A stretch of DNA of 64,000 nt from contig NZ_STGM01000009.1 of the NCBI RefSeq assembly GCF_004854025.1, positions 1 through 64,000 of the forward strand. The letters are read 5' to 3'. Origin of the DNA: Microbacterium hydrothermale. Its GTDB lineage: Bacteria > Actinomycetota > Actinomycetes > Actinomycetales > Microbacteriaceae. Below the pieces are notes generated by a model. That model had not been told where the DNA came from and made no database searches. It saw only the letters and a program-made list of their open reading frames with translations. Position 1 is the first letter of the stretch. Each line of letters starts with the position of its first letter. The position numbers and the translations under genes were made by a program. Shown here in pieces: positions 1 to 8,219 of the stretch.

Positions 1-1
1 G

Positions 2-73
2 TTCGTGCGCAAGCTCGGCGAGATCACCCCGCCGCACCAGCTCTTCGACGCCGCGTTCTCGAACAAGGGCTGA
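2..73 (+). CDS. C-terminal end of an unidentified protein (cut by window edge)
   Basis: An open frame enters from the left edge and stops with TGA at 71-73, giving 23 residues ending in AAFSNKG. The next gene starts 4 bases later, so the two are probably co-transcribed. Too little is visible to name it. A Gfo/Idh/MocA or sugar isomerase partner of the following ThuA-like gene would fit the context, but that is a guess. Confidence 0.55.
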   Translation, partial: FVRKLGEITPPHQLFDAAFSNKG

Positions 74-77
74 TCCG

Positions 78-941
78 GTGATCGACGTCCTGATCCTCTC
101 GGGGCACATGACCATCGAGCACGACAACGCCCACCGCAGCTTCCGCCAGCACAACCAGTGGATCACGACGCTGTTGGAGGACACCGGGCGCTTCAGGGTC
201 CGCGTCGTCGAGGATCCGCGGGGACTGCCGGCATCCGTCATCGACAGGTACGACGTGCTCATCGTCATCTTCGAGGGCCGCGACGGCTACCACGACATGG
301 CGACCGGGTTCGGGGCCGAGACGGATGCCGCGATCCTGCGCTTCGTGCACGACGAGGGCAAGGGCATCGTGTGGTTCCACGGCTCCGCGGCGCAAGAGGA
401 CCGCTGGGGCTACCCCGAGGAGTACAACGTCATGCGCGGAGCCAAGCTCAGCGCGTGGGAGACGGGCCTGCGCCCCCGCCCGTGGGGCGAGGCGCAGCTG
501 CACACGGCCGAGCCGCGGCATCCGATCACCGAGGGCATCAACGCCACCTGGACCGTCACCGGCGACGACATCCTCGTCGGGGTGCAGATGTACGACGGCG
601 CCCAGGTGCTGCTCACGACGTTCGACGACCTCGAGGCCTACGAGAAGGCGCCGGTCTGGCCGATGTCGCACTACCCGGTCGACATCCCGCCCGAGGGGAT
701 CGCGGCCCTGCCGGGGATCAACACCGAGCAGCCGCTCGCGTGGATCAACGAGTACGGCGCGGGACGGTCGTTCACGATCACGATCGGCCACGACATCGAC
801 ACGTTCCGCCGCATCGAGTTCATCCGCATGTTCCCGCGCGGGGTGGAGTGGGCGGCGACGGGCGAGGTGACGCTCACTGGCCCCGACCGCCGCGGCGACC
901 GCCGCATCAACCCGTGGCCGTATTACAACGGCGAGGGGTGA
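78..941 (+). CDS. ThuA-like domain protein (trehalose-utilisation family)
   Basis: The 287-residue product has the features of the ThuA-like, glutamine-amidotransferase-like fold. It begins with a hydrophobic strand (IDVLILSGH), has a long His/Asp-rich segment, and contains IVWFHGSAA, where a nucleophile elbow would lie in class I amidotransferase folds; there is no obvious catalytic Cys there. The start is GTG at 78, 4 bases after the preceding stop. ThuA proteins accompany sugar dehydrogenases in trehalose, sucrose and 3-keto-glycoside metabolism. That matches the Gfo/Idh/MocA genes and the sugar-oxidation cluster downstream. The exact reaction is unknown for most family members, and no substrate can be read from this sequence. 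Confidence 0.8.
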   Translation: MIDVLILSGHMTIEHDNAHRSFRQHNQWITTLLEDTGRFRVRVVEDPRGLPASVIDRYDVLIVIFEGRDGYHDMATGFGAETDAAILRFVHDEGKGIVWFHGSAAQEDRWGYPEEYNVMRGAKLSAWETGLRPRPWGEAQLHTAEPRHPITEGINATWTVTGDDILVGVQMYDGAQVLLTTFDDLEAYEKAPVWPMSHYPVDIPPEGIAALPGINTEQPLAWINEYGAGRSFTITIGHDIDTFRRIEFIRMFPRGVEWAATGEVTLTGPDRRGDRRINPWPYYNGEG

Positions 942-1054
942 CGCGCGCCGGCGGTCGGGCGGCGTAGCCGGGCGGCTCAGCCGGGCGAGCGGGCCGACCG
1001 TGCGCCGGGGAGGGCGAGTGGCGTGCCCGGGTGCGCGCCAGTGCGTAACCCCGC

Positions 1055-1119
1055 GATAAACGCTTTCCGGTGCGAGAAACGCGGTGCCGCGGCGTTCATG
1101 CGCACGAACAGCGTTTATC
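1055..1119. repeat. 65-bp dyad-symmetric dispersed repeat, copy 1
   Basis: The element starts with GATAAACGCT and ends with its exact reverse complement AGCGTTTATC. An inner pair, GAAACGCGGTG and GCGTTC, lies between them. A second copy with the same four boxes at identical spacing lies at 27069-27133. Here it sits between the ThuA-like gene and the next start codon, ending 18 bases before that ATG. The aaacg cores resemble LacI-family half-sites, so it could be an operator array. The shared 65-bp architecture in unrelated contexts fits a dispersed palindromic repeat better. Confidence 0.65.
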
Positions 1120-1137
1120 AGTGAGGGTGGGGCGGGC

Positions 1138-2124
1138 ATGATCGGGATCGGGATACTCGGGGCGGGCGGGATCGCGGAGCGCGCGATGGTGGAGCCCGCG
1201 CGCGACGTCGACGGCGTCGAGGTCGTGGCGATCGGGGCGCGCGACCCCGAGCGGGCGCGGGCGTTCGCCGACCGCCTCGACCTGCCGGCGTGGGGCGACT
1301 ACGACGCAGTGCTCTCCGACCCGCGGGTCGACCTCGTCTACCTCGCGCTCCCGCCGATCGTGCACGCCGAGTGGGCGCAGCGCGCGCTCGCCGCCGGCAA
1401 GCACGTGCTGTGTGAGAAGCCCCTGTCAGCGAACGGCACGACCGCGCAGAAGATCGCGGATGCCGCGGATGCCGCCGGGCGGCGCGCGTTCGTCGGATTC
1501 CACTTCCTCCTGCACGGCTTCATCCGCGACCTGCTCGACACGATCGGCTCCGGCGTGCTCGGCGAGGTGAAGCTGGTCGAGATCGACTTCAGCATCCCGC
1601 ACTTCGTCGTGCAGCCGGGCAACATCCGTCTCGACGGTGACCTCGCGGGTGGGGCCGTGATGGACGTCGGATGCTACGCCGTCGATCTCCTCCGCGCGGC
1701 GTTCGGCGAAGTCGAGGTGATTACGGCCACGGCGCAGACGTACGACGCGGATCCCCGGATCGACCTGCAGACCGATGCCGAGCTGCGTCTGCCCGGCGGC
1801 ATCCCGGCTCTCCTGCGGGCCTCGTTCCTCGGCGACGATCAGGGCGCGATGTGGGTGCGCGTCGACGGGAGTGACGCGTCGTTGCTCGCGACGAGCGTGA
1901 TCGTTCCGCAGTGGGGAGCGACGCTCACCGTGACGTCGTCCGACGGCGAGGTGCTCCGCTCCGTCGCGGCGGAGCCGGGGGAGAACAGCTATGCGCGACA
2001 GCTCGAGCACCTGCGCGATGTGCTCGCCGACGGCTCGCCGAGCGTCCTCGACGCCCGTCGGGGCGCGGGGACGATGCGGGTGGTCGATGCGATCTACCGC
2101 GTGGCGGGACTTCAGCCGCGCTGA
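1138..2124 (+). CDS. Gfo/Idh/MocA-family NAD(P)-dependent oxidoreductase
   Basis: The 328-residue protein starts with a Rossmann motif (GILGAGGIA, residues 5-13) and has the family EKP motif (CEKPLS, near residue 100), whose Lys contacts nucleotide and substrate. The C-terminal alpha/beta substrate domain follows. ATG 1138 is chosen because the Rossmann strand begins immediately after it; the open frame extends upstream to 1084 but lacks homologous sequence. Members oxidise sugar or polyol hydroxyls, including conversion to and from 3-keto-glycosides. It stands between the ThuA-like gene and a convergent isomerase operon. The substrate is probably a sugar or a 3-oxo-sugar, by context only. 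Confidence 0.85.
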   Translation: MIGIGILGAGGIAERAMVEPARDVDGVEVVAIGARDPERARAFADRLDLPAWGDYDAVLSDPRVDLVYLALPPIVHAEWAQRALAAGKHVLCEKPLSANGTTAQKIADAADAAGRRAFVGFHFLLHGFIRDLLDTIGSGVLGEVKLVEIDFSIPHFVVQPGNIRLDGDLAGGAVMDVGCYAVDLLRAAFGEVEVITATAQTYDADPRIDLQTDAELRLPGGIPALLRASFLGDDQGAMWVRVDGSDASLLATSVIVPQWGATLTVTSSDGEVLRSVAAEPGENSYARQLEHLRDVLADGSPSVLDARRGAGTMRVVDAIYRVAGLQPR

Positions 2125-2239
2125 GTCGCGGCATCCGGTCTCCCCAGAACAGGGAATCGTGCGAGAACAGGACGGCGCGCCAGCGGCTCGTCCTGTCGCC
2201 GAACGATCGCCTGTCGTCGCGTGCGCCCGCAGGCGACGA

Positions 2240-2269
2240 AGGGGCGGCAGCCGCGCGGCCACCGCCCCT
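2240..2269. terminator. Bidirectional hairpin between convergent genes
   Basis: AGGGGCGG at 2240-2247 pairs with CCGCCCCT at 2262-2269, with a short inner GCCG/CGGC stem. It lies in the 156-base gap between the convergent Gfo/Idh/MocA gene and the isomerase operon. It has no long U-run, as is common at high GC. Two weaker stems (ACAGGACG/CGTCCTGT and TCGCCTG/CAGGCGA) lie just upstream. Confidence 0.6.
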
Positions 2270-2280
2270 CGTCGCGTGCG

Positions 2281-3270
2281 TCAGGCCGAGACCCGCGCCC
2301 CCTCGATGATCGGGCGCAGCACCTTCTGCACGTACCAACCGGCGACCATCGTGCTCTCGGCGGGGTGCGGGCTCTGGTCGGACTCCACGACGATCCAGCC
2401 GCGGTAGCCGTGCTCGGCCAGGGCCTCGACGAAGCCCTCGAAGTCGACGAGCGCGCGCTCGTCGCTCGGCTCGAAGAACCAGCGCAGGATCTTGCGCGCC
2501 CCGCCCTCGGTGCGGATGAACTGCTCGGCGTGGGGCGTCGACGCCTCGGCGTCGTCGACCGTCTCGCGCGCGTCCTTCAACTGCACGTGCACGACGCGGT
2601 CGGCGTACCGTCGATACAGCTCGACGGGGTCGATCTCGGCGATCGCGAGCTCGGCAGTGTCGATCGCGAGTCCCACGGTGTCGGCATCCGTCGCCGCCAA
2701 CAGACGATGGATGCCGTCGCCAAGACGCAGCGCGGAGAGGAAGTCGACGTGCAGGCCCAGGGCGATGCCTTCCTCGGCGATGGCGGAGCCGACGGCGTTC
2801 CACAGCGTCGCCAGCACCCCGATCTGCTCGTCGGAGAGCGCGCCGGTCTGCCACGCCGACGGCGCCGCGCGCACGACCAGCACGCTCCCGCCGAGGCGGC
2901 GCAGGGCATCGGCGAACCACCGCGCGGTGCGCACGATCTGCTCGACCGACGCGGGGTCGAGGGGATCCGGCCCGCGCCCCATCTCGACCTCGAAGCCGAC
3001 GGAGGGGTCGTAGACGTAGCTGCTCACGGCGTCGATCGCGCACGAGGAGAGGAACTCCCCGAACGCCTCGACCGAGCCGTACAGGTCGGCGAGCTGCTGC
3101 GGAGTGCCGAGCGGCTCCCACGCGCCGAAGCTCTCGGCGGTCAGTTCGACCCCCGAGAAGCCGCTGATGGATGCCGTCTTGAACGCCCGCTCGTGCTCGC
3201 GCTTCCGCACGAACGAGTCGATGTTGGTGTCCCACTGGTTGATGGCGTAGGCCCAGCGCACGTCGCTCAT
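2281..3270 (-). CDS. Sugar phosphate isomerase/epimerase-like TIM-barrel protein
   Basis: The 329-residue protein has the xylose-isomerase-like (AP endonuclease 2) barrel. Candidate metal or acid-base positions occur at the strand ends: GLHVDF, LAIDTAEL, VHVQLKD and WIVVESDQ, which supply the expected His/Asp/His/Glu set. It is the last gene of a leftward operon. Its ATG at 3270 overlaps the previous stop in an ATGA, so it is translationally coupled to a paralogous barrel. Relatives isomerise or epimerise sugars and keto-sugars. Here a role in converting the sugar released from a glycoside is likely, but the substrate is unknown. Confidence 0.8.
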   Translation of the reverse strand: MSDVRWAYAINQWDTNIDSFVRKREHERAFKTASISGFSGVELTAESFGAWEPLGTPQQLADLYGSVEAFGEFLSSCAIDAVSSYVYDPSVGFEVEMGRGPDPLDPASVEQIVRTARWFADALRRLGGSVLVVRAAPSAWQTGALSDEQIGVLATLWNAVGSAIAEEGIALGLHVDFLSALRLGDGIHRLLAATDADTVGLAIDTAELAIAEIDPVELYRRYADRVVHVQLKDARETVDDAEASTPHAEQFIRTEGGARKILRWFFEPSDERALVDFEGFVEALAEHGYRGWIVVESDQSPHPAESTMVAGWYVQKVLRPIIEGARVSA

Positions 3271-4226
3271 CGCGCGACCTCCTCGTTGTAGATGCCGTCC
3301 AGCACGTTCTTGGCGTACCACCGCGAGATCGCGGTGCTCTCGGCGTAGTCGCCGCCGAGCTTGTCGGCCTTGTCGTGCTCGACGCTGATCCAGCCGGTGT
3401 AGCGGTGGTCGCGCACCGAGCGCATCATCGCCTCGAAGTCGACGAGGCCCTCGTCGGTGCCCATCTCGTAGAACCACTTCTCTGTCGTCTTCGCCGAGAC
3501 CTCGGCATCCGGGAACATCCGGTAGTCGTCGTTGACGTCTTTGTGGCGGGTGTCCTTGAAGTGGAAGCCCGTCACGCGCTCGTGGTGCTTCTCGTAGACA
3601 TCGACGGGGTCGACGTCGGCGATGCAGTGCTGCGCGGTGTCGACGAAGAACTTCACGTAGCGCGGGTCGGCGTACGAGTAGAAGCGGTCGATCTGGTCGC
3701 GCGTGCGGATGCCGGCGTAGAACTCGTGATGGCAGGTGAGGTTGACGCCGTACTGCTGCGTGAGTTCGCCGACCTTGCCCCAGATGTCGGCGGCGTGCTT
3801 GAGGCCGTCGTCGGGCACGCCGGCCTCGTCGAAGTAGCGCGATCCGGGCATGACGATGATGTTGTCGAGCTGGATGCCCGACCACATGTCGAGCGTGCGC
3901 TGGAAGTCCTCGAGGATCGTGCCGTGGGTCGCGGGGACCTCGGGCGCGTAGCGGTCGGGGGAGTAGTAGACGCCGTGGAACGTGTTGACGATGCGCTCGA
4001 GGCCCTGCTCCTGCACGAACTCCTGGTAGTTCGCGACCGAGCCGTACTGCTCGAAGATCTGCCAGATGCGGAAGTCGAAGGTGTCGATCGCGTCGAAGCC
4101 GACGGCGGCGACCTGCTGCAGGAAGCGCTTCATGGCCAGCTTGGACTGCCACTGGTCGTAGGGGCCGGCGGGGCCGTTGGCCCGCCAGTGGTCCATGTAG
4201 CTCCATTTGATGGGTCGGTCGGTCAT
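3267..4226 (-). CDS. Sugar phosphate isomerase/epimerase-like TIM-barrel protein
   Basis: The 319-residue protein is a second xylose-isomerase-like barrel. Metal-site motifs are easy to see: CHHEFYAG, FFVDTAQHC, GFHFKDT and GWISVEHD give the Glu-Asp-His-Glu arrangement of divalent-metal members such as IolE and tagatose/psicose epimerases. ATG 4226 is preceded by GAAGGAGC at a normal distance. It overlaps the next gene by 4 bases. An 86-base gap holding a palindromic repeat separates it from the upstream barrel gene, so it may be expressed less than, or separately from, the first two genes of the operon. Confidence 0.82.
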   Translation of the reverse strand: MTDRPIKWSYMDHWRANGPAGPYDQWQSKLAMKRFLQQVAAVGFDAIDTFDFRIWQIFEQYGSVANYQEFVQEQGLERIVNTFHGVYYSPDRYAPEVPATHGTILEDFQRTLDMWSGIQLDNIIVMPGSRYFDEAGVPDDGLKHAADIWGKVGELTQQYGVNLTCHHEFYAGIRTRDQIDRFYSYADPRYVKFFVDTAQHCIADVDPVDVYEKHHERVTGFHFKDTRHKDVNDDYRMFPDAEVSAKTTEKWFYEMGTDEGLVDFEAMMRSVRDHRYTGWISVEHDKADKLGGDYAESTAISRWYAKNVLDGIYNEEVAR

Positions 4227-4254
4227 CACGTGCTCCTTCTTTCGATGTGCGAGC

Positions 4255-4318
4255 GCGTGAGGTGCCAGTTCTTGTCGCTTCGAGCGTGCGCGAAGCGACA
4301 CATTCTGGCGACTCACGC
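4255..4318. repeat. Stop-codon palindrome, copy 1 (about 64 bp)
   Basis: The arms of about 28 bp begin GCGTGAGGTGCC and GCGTGAGTCGCC (reverse strand). They share GCGTGAG, GCCAG and TGTCGCTTCG and flank a 7-8 base loop. The arm covers the TGA stop of the leftward gene ending at 4313. A related palindrome overlaps the stop codon at 19397. It could act as a terminator or as a 3'-end stabiliser inside the operon. Confidence 0.7.
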
Positions 4319-5302
4319 GGGAGGGGTCGAGCGGTCGGAGAGGGCGACGGCGGCCAACGACAGATGACGCGAGGTCATCTCCCACGGGTCGTCGTCGAGC
4401 CACTCCTGGCCGCCCCACTCGCTGCAGAGCGTGCCGGTGAAGCCCGTCGCGGCGAGGGCGGCGCCCACGTCGCGAAGGGGGTCGGAAAGTCGGTTGTCGG
4501 CGTCGTCGAGGTCCCAGAACTTCAGGTGCACCGCACCGAGGAGGGGGAGGACGGATGCCAGGTCGGCGACCTGCGCGCGCCCGAAGCGCACGAGCAGGTT
4601 CATGTACAGGGTGTGCACGGGTCCGGGGACGCCTCCGCTGTGCAGGAGATCGAGCACCGCGCCGTGGGTCGCCGGGTCGCGCCACTCGTCGCGCAGACGG
4701 CGCACGAGATCGGTCGGGATGCCGCCCCGCTCGAGCCGCTCGAGGTAGGTGACCGGGAGCGCCGGCATGAGCATGCTGATGTCGAGCAGCAGGCGCACGT
4801 GCGGGGTGTCGAGGGCCGCGATGCGCCCGTACGCGTCGGGGCGGAGGGCGGGCGTCTCGTGTCCCTGGGCCTCCTCGAACAGCACGAGGTCGAGCTCCTC
4901 GAGCAGGGGGACGAGATCGTCGAGCAGGCCCCCGGCCTGGCCGATGGGCAGGCGCACGCCCGCGGCGCCGACGGCGGCGGCCGCGCGCAGTTGCGGTTCG
5001 AGGAAGGCCCGGCGCTCGGCATCCGTCCGGCATCGGGCGCGATCGAACTCGTCGATGCTGACGCCGACGATGCTCACACGTCCCCCGGCCGCGGCGAGCC
5101 GATCGCGGAAGGCCTCGGCGTCGGCGCGGTCGGGGGCGGGGAAGCCGCGCCACATCTGCCCCAGCTCGATCTCGATCGCCCGCGCGATGCCGCTCTCGAC
5201 GAGCGTGAGGGCGAGGTCGGGGGCGGTGCGCTCGGCGCGGATGACCTCGGGGGTGAGGTTGAAGGCGCTGGCTGAGAGGGTCCAGGTGGCGGGGAGGGTC
5301 AT
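4313..5302 (-). CDS. TIM-barrel protein, probable C-glycoside deglycosidase large (alpha) subunit
   Basis: The 329-residue xylose-isomerase-like barrel has candidate metal ligands E143/E144 (LVLFEEAQGH), D174 (LLLDIS), H259 (AVHLKFWD) and E295 (CSEWGG). A His follows the first Glu pair (H148) and could act as a base. It is translationally coupled through ATGA (5299-5302) to a DUF6379-type small subunit. In known C-glycoside deglycosidases, an Mn-dependent TIM-barrel alpha subunit and a small beta subunit form one complex that cleaves 3-oxo-C-glycosides by beta-elimination. The pairing and the C-glycoside-oxidase-like gene at 17816 support this role. A plain sugar isomerase remains possible. 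Confidence 0.68.
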   Translation of the reverse strand: MTLPATWTLSASAFNLTPEVIRAERTAPDLALTLVESGIARAIEIELGQMWRGFPAPDRADAEAFRDRLAAAGGRVSIVGVSIDEFDRARCRTDAERRAFLEPQLRAAAAVGAAGVRLPIGQAGGLLDDLVPLLEELDLVLFEEAQGHETPALRPDAYGRIAALDTPHVRLLLDISMLMPALPVTYLERLERGGIPTDLVRRLRDEWRDPATHGAVLDLLHSGGVPGPVHTLYMNLLVRFGRAQVADLASVLPLLGAVHLKFWDLDDADNRLSDPLRDVGAALAATGFTGTLCSEWGGQEWLDDDPWEMTSRHLSLAAVALSDRSTPPA

Positions 5303-5712
5303 GCGGCGCTCCCCACGTCGATCGAGACGCTCGCGACGGCGGCATCCGCGACCAGGTCACGGGTGAACGAGAACGGCAGGCGCAGCGGTTCCGCGGGTCC
5401 GCCGGGCAGATAGGGGATCTCGAGGCGGAACGACACCGACACCTCGTGGATGCCGGGGGTGACGGCATCCGGGATCTCCAGCACCACGCGATCCTGGAGG
5501 TACCACCACGCGTCCTCGGCGGACAGCTGGGCCGGGGAGATCCGGCGGGCGCCCAGCGCGACCGCGGGGTCGCACTTCGCGCCGTCGATGCGGAGGGCGA
5601 CGTCGAGCAGGCTCGCCAGCGGCAGCGAGCGGATCCACGGCAGCGACACCCGCACCTCGGTGCGCTCGGCGCGCACCCGGAGGGCGTCGTCGCGCAGGGC
5701 GGAAAGGGTCAT
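5299..5712 (-). CDS. DUF6379-type protein, probable C-glycoside deglycosidase beta subunit
   Basis: The 137-residue, strand-rich protein has the pattern of the C-glycoside deglycosidase beta subunit (DUF6379). It has a VRVSLPWIRSLPLASL segment, then WWYLQDRVVLEIP, and a C-terminal beta sandwich ending in FSFTRDLVAD. It is the first gene of the leftward operon and overlaps the TIM-barrel gene by 4 bases. ATG 5712 is preferred because GAGG lies about 10 bases upstream; GTG 5721 is too close to that site. The recognition is from memory of the family and no search was run. Confidence 0.7.
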   Translation of the reverse strand: MTLSALRDDALRVRAERTEVRVSLPWIRSLPLASLLDVALRIDGAKCDPAVALGARRISPAQLSAEDAWWYLQDRVVLEIPDAVTPGIHEVSVSFRLEIPYLPGGPAEPLRLPFSFTRDLVADAAVASVSIDVGSAA

Positions 5713-5761
5713 GGCGGGCACGTCCTCGTGTCACGCACGCCGACGGCGTGCTTCCGCGCAT

Positions 5762-5790
5762 AATCTAACGACTAAAGTCGAAAAAAGCCA
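5762..5790 (-). promoter_or_regulatory. Promoter of the deglycosidase operon with embedded ROK-type operator
   Basis: On the minus strand, TGGCTT (5790-5785) and TAGATT (5767-5762) are separated by 17 bases. The perfect dyad CGACT-AA-AGTCG (5769-5780) fills the spacer. Similar sequences occur at 7131, 9112 and 16181. A repressor bound here would block RNA polymerase. The ROK regulator gene lies directly upstream and is the obvious candidate. Confidence 0.6.
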
Positions 5791-5794
5791 GAAG

Positions 5795-7063
5795 TCAGCC
5801 GTGGGCTCCGTGCACGGCCGCCACCGTGGGGCGACCCTCCGCGAACCACCGGGGCAGGCTCAGCTCGAACAGCTGCTCCTTCGCGAGGTCCACGCCCCCG
5901 CGGAGCGGCTCGCGGGAGTCGTTCTCGCTCGTCTTGATCGCGAGGTCGCGCGTCGCGAGCGGGAGCGACAGCTCGTAGACGCGCTGCCGTACCTCGGCGA
6001 GGAAGAGTTCACCCGTCGACGCGACGGCCCCGCCCACCACGATCACCCCGGGGTTGAACATGTTCACCAGAGCGGCCACGGCCTCGCCGACCTGACGGGC
6101 CGAGGCCTGCACGAGAGAAATGGCCAGGGCGTCGCCGCGACCCGCCGCGAGCGTGATCTTCTCCAGCGTGAGGGTCTCGCCGGATGCCACGGCCTCGGCG
6201 AGCGGACCCGTGGCGCCGTCCGCGATCGCGGCGCCGGCGTCGCGCACGAGGGCCCACCCGCCGGCGACGGCTTCGAGGCACCCGACCTTGCCGCAGCGGC
6301 ACACCTGCTCGGCGCCCGGGACGCGGACGTGGCCCATGTCGCCCGCCGCGCCGTTCGCGCCGCGGTGCAGGCGCCCGTGCGAGACCAAGCCCGCGCCGAT
6401 GCCGGTCCCGACCTTGCAGTAGATGAGGTCGACGGCCTCGTCGCGGCGGCGCGAGCGCTCGGCGGCGGCGAGGAGATTGACGTCGTTGTCGACCCAGACG
6501 GGGGCGTCGTAGCGCTGCTCGAAGACCGTGCGCACGTCGTAATCGTTCCAGCCGGGCATGATCGGCGGTGCGACGGGCCGGCCGGTCTCGAAGTCGACGG
6601 GGCCGGGCAGGCCGACCACCAGGCCCCACACCGGGGTGCCGTCGCCCCGCGCGAGCAGATCGTCGACCATCGACGTCGCCGTGCGGAGGGTCTCGTCGGG
6701 TCCGCGGGAGATGTCCCACGCCTGGTGCGCCTCGTCGAGGATCGCGCCGTCGAGGTCGGTCACGCCGACGTGGATGTGCAGGCCCCCGAGGGCGCACACG
6801 ACGATGCGGCCGCGCTCGGCGCGGAAGCGCAGCGTGCGCGGCGCCCGCCCTCCCGAGGAGGGGGCGTACTCGGCATCCTCGAGGAAGCCCATCTCGACGG
6901 CGCGGTCGACGCGCTGGGCGACGACGCCGCGTCCGAGGCCGGTGATGCGGCCGATCTCGGGGCGCGTGACGGCGTCGCCGACGCGGACCATGTTGACGAT
7001 GCGCAGCAGGCTCGTGACCTCGTCGGTCTGCGCGCCGAAGCGGAGGGTGGACACGTTCGCCAT
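5795..7063 (-). CDS. ROK-family transcriptional repressor
   Basis: The 422-residue protein has an N-terminal winged helix (about residues 10-75, with ITGLGRGVVAQRVDRAVEMGFL) followed by a ROK sugar-kinase-like domain. The ROK zinc motif CRCGKVGCLE is intact and the nucleotide/sugar loop VDNDVNLL is present. ATG 7063 has GAGGA 8 bases upstream; an in-frame ATG at 7123 lacks this. ROK repressors such as NagC, Mlc and XylR sense sugars or sugar phosphates. Its gene lies between the deglycosidase operon and a divergent Gfo/Idh/MocA gene, both with candidate operators, so it probably controls the island and responds to a sugar product. Confidence 0.88.
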   Translation of the reverse strand: MANVSTLRFGAQTDEVTSLLRIVNMVRVGDAVTRPEIGRITGLGRGVVAQRVDRAVEMGFLEDAEYAPSSGGRAPRTLRFRAERGRIVVCALGGLHIHVGVTDLDGAILDEAHQAWDISRGPDETLRTATSMVDDLLARGDGTPVWGLVVGLPGPVDFETGRPVAPPIMPGWNDYDVRTVFEQRYDAPVWVDNDVNLLAAAERSRRRDEAVDLIYCKVGTGIGAGLVSHGRLHRGANGAAGDMGHVRVPGAEQVCRCGKVGCLEAVAGGWALVRDAGAAIADGATGPLAEAVASGETLTLEKITLAAGRGDALAISLVQASARQVGEAVAALVNMFNPGVIVVGGAVASTGELFLAEVRQRVYELSLPLATRDLAIKTSENDSREPLRGGVDLAKEQLFELSLPRWFAEGRPTVAAVHGAHG

Positions 7064-7130
7064 GCGTTGATCCTCACACAGGACGGGCCCGACCCTGCCG
7101 GATTTCGCGCATCTATGGTTCATTAGTCTC

Positions 7131-7142
7131 CGACTTCAGTAT
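7131..7142 (+). promoter_or_regulatory. Candidate ROK operator in divergent promoter region
   Basis: CGACTTCAGTAT matches the dyad found at 5769 and 16181 with one degraded half-site. It lies in the 109-base gap between the ROK gene and the divergent oxidoreductase gene. TATTTT at 7140-7145 could be a -10 box for the rightward gene. A second small inverted repeat, CTTCAG/CTGAAG, overlaps it. Confidence 0.4.
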
Positions 7143-7172
7143 TTTTCAGGCTGAAGTGGCGAAGGGGCCGGC

Positions 7173-8219
7173 ATGACGTGGGGTGTGGGGATCATCGGGT
7201 CGGGTCCGGGCGTCGCGGCGCTGCACGCGCCGACTCTCGCCCGTGTGAGCGAGGACTTCCGGCTCGTGCACGTCAGCGACGCGGGGAGCGGCCGCGCGGC
7301 CGTCATCGCCGATCGGTTCGGGGTGCGCGCGTCGACGGGGGTGGACGTGCTGCTCGCCGACCCCGAGGTCGACGTCGTGGCGATCTGCAGCCCGCCCGCG
7401 CGGCACGCGGAGCACGTGCGCGCCGCCCTGGCCGCGGACCGCCGCGCGATCTTCGTCGAGAAGCCCCTGGCCGACACCGCCGACGACGCCGACCGTCTGG
7501 TCGAGGAGTGCGCCGCGGTGGGGGCGCTGCTCGTCGTCGGGACGAACCACCTCTTCGATCCGGCCTGGGCCAAGGCGACCCACCACCTGCACGCCATCGA
7601 CGGGCGCATCTCGTCGGTGACGGTGACGCTCTGCCTCTCGCCGAACGACCGCTATCACGCCCTCACGATGGGAGAGCCCCTGCCGGCCGGGCCCGCGGCG
7701 CCGCGCCCGCCGCTCGACCTCGACGATCCCGAGCGCAGCGCCGCGATCGTGCGTCAGCTCATCGCGGGCTTGGGCGTGCACGACCTGCCCCTCGTCCGCG
7801 ATCTCGTGCCCGCGACGCCCGAGCTGGTGTGGGCGCGGCCCGTGGCGCCGATCGGCTTCGACCTCGCCCTCCGCGCCGACGGGGCCCTCGTGCGGTTCAC
7901 GGCCGTGATGCTGCCGGAGGGCGCCGACTCGCTGTGGACGGTGAGCGTGGCCACCGCGGGAGCCCGCGTCGACGTGGAGTTCCCCCCGCCGTTCGTTCAC
8001 GTCGGGGGAGCGCGCACCACCGTGCGCGACGCGCAGGGCGTGCAGACGGTGTACCCGGTGGACCGGCGGGACGGATACGAGGTGGAGTGGCGCGCGCTCG
8101 CCGCTCTGCTGCGGGGGGAGGCGGCCATGGAGTACGACGAGCTGCGCGCCGACGCGGCGTTCGTGATGGCGATCGCCGACCAGGCGGCCGTGGCGGTGCG
8201 GGCGGGAGGCACGCGGTGA
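7173..8219 (+). CDS. Gfo/Idh/MocA-family oxidoreductase
   Basis: The 348-residue protein has a Rossmann motif (GIIGSGPGVAAL, residues 6-17), the family dinucleotide strand ending VVAICSPPARH, and an EKP motif (VEKPLA near residue 100). GAAGGGG precedes ATG 7173 at normal spacing. It is transcribed away from the ROK regulator. Its stop overlaps the GTG start of the next gene, so the pair is coupled. It is likely a sugar or keto-sugar dehydrogenase acting on the glycoside-derived sugar. It is clearly diverged from the family member at 1138. Confidence 0.85.
   Translation: MTWGVGIIGSGPGVAALHAPTLARVSEDFRLVHVSDAGSGRAAVIADRFGVRASTGVDVLLADPEVDVVAICSPPARHAEHVRAALAADRRAIFVEKPLADTADDADRLVEECAAVGALLVVGTNHLFDPAWAKATHHLHAIDGRISSVTVTLCLSPNDRYHALTMGEPLPAGPAAPRPPLDLDDPERSAAIVRQLIAGLGVHDLPLVRDLVPATPELVWARPVAPIGFDLALRADGALVRFTAVMLPEGADSLWTVSVATAGARVDVEFPPPFVHVGGARTTVRDAQGVQTVYPVDRRDGYEVEWRALAALLRGEAAMEYDELRADAAFVMAIADQAAVAVRAGGTR

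Noticed and set aside
1055..1119. Plain LacI-family operator for the 1138 gene
   Set aside because: The aaacg cores fit, but an equal four-box copy lies between convergent genes at 27069, and no LacI-type regulator is in the window. A dispersed element explains both copies better. Operator use here is not excluded.
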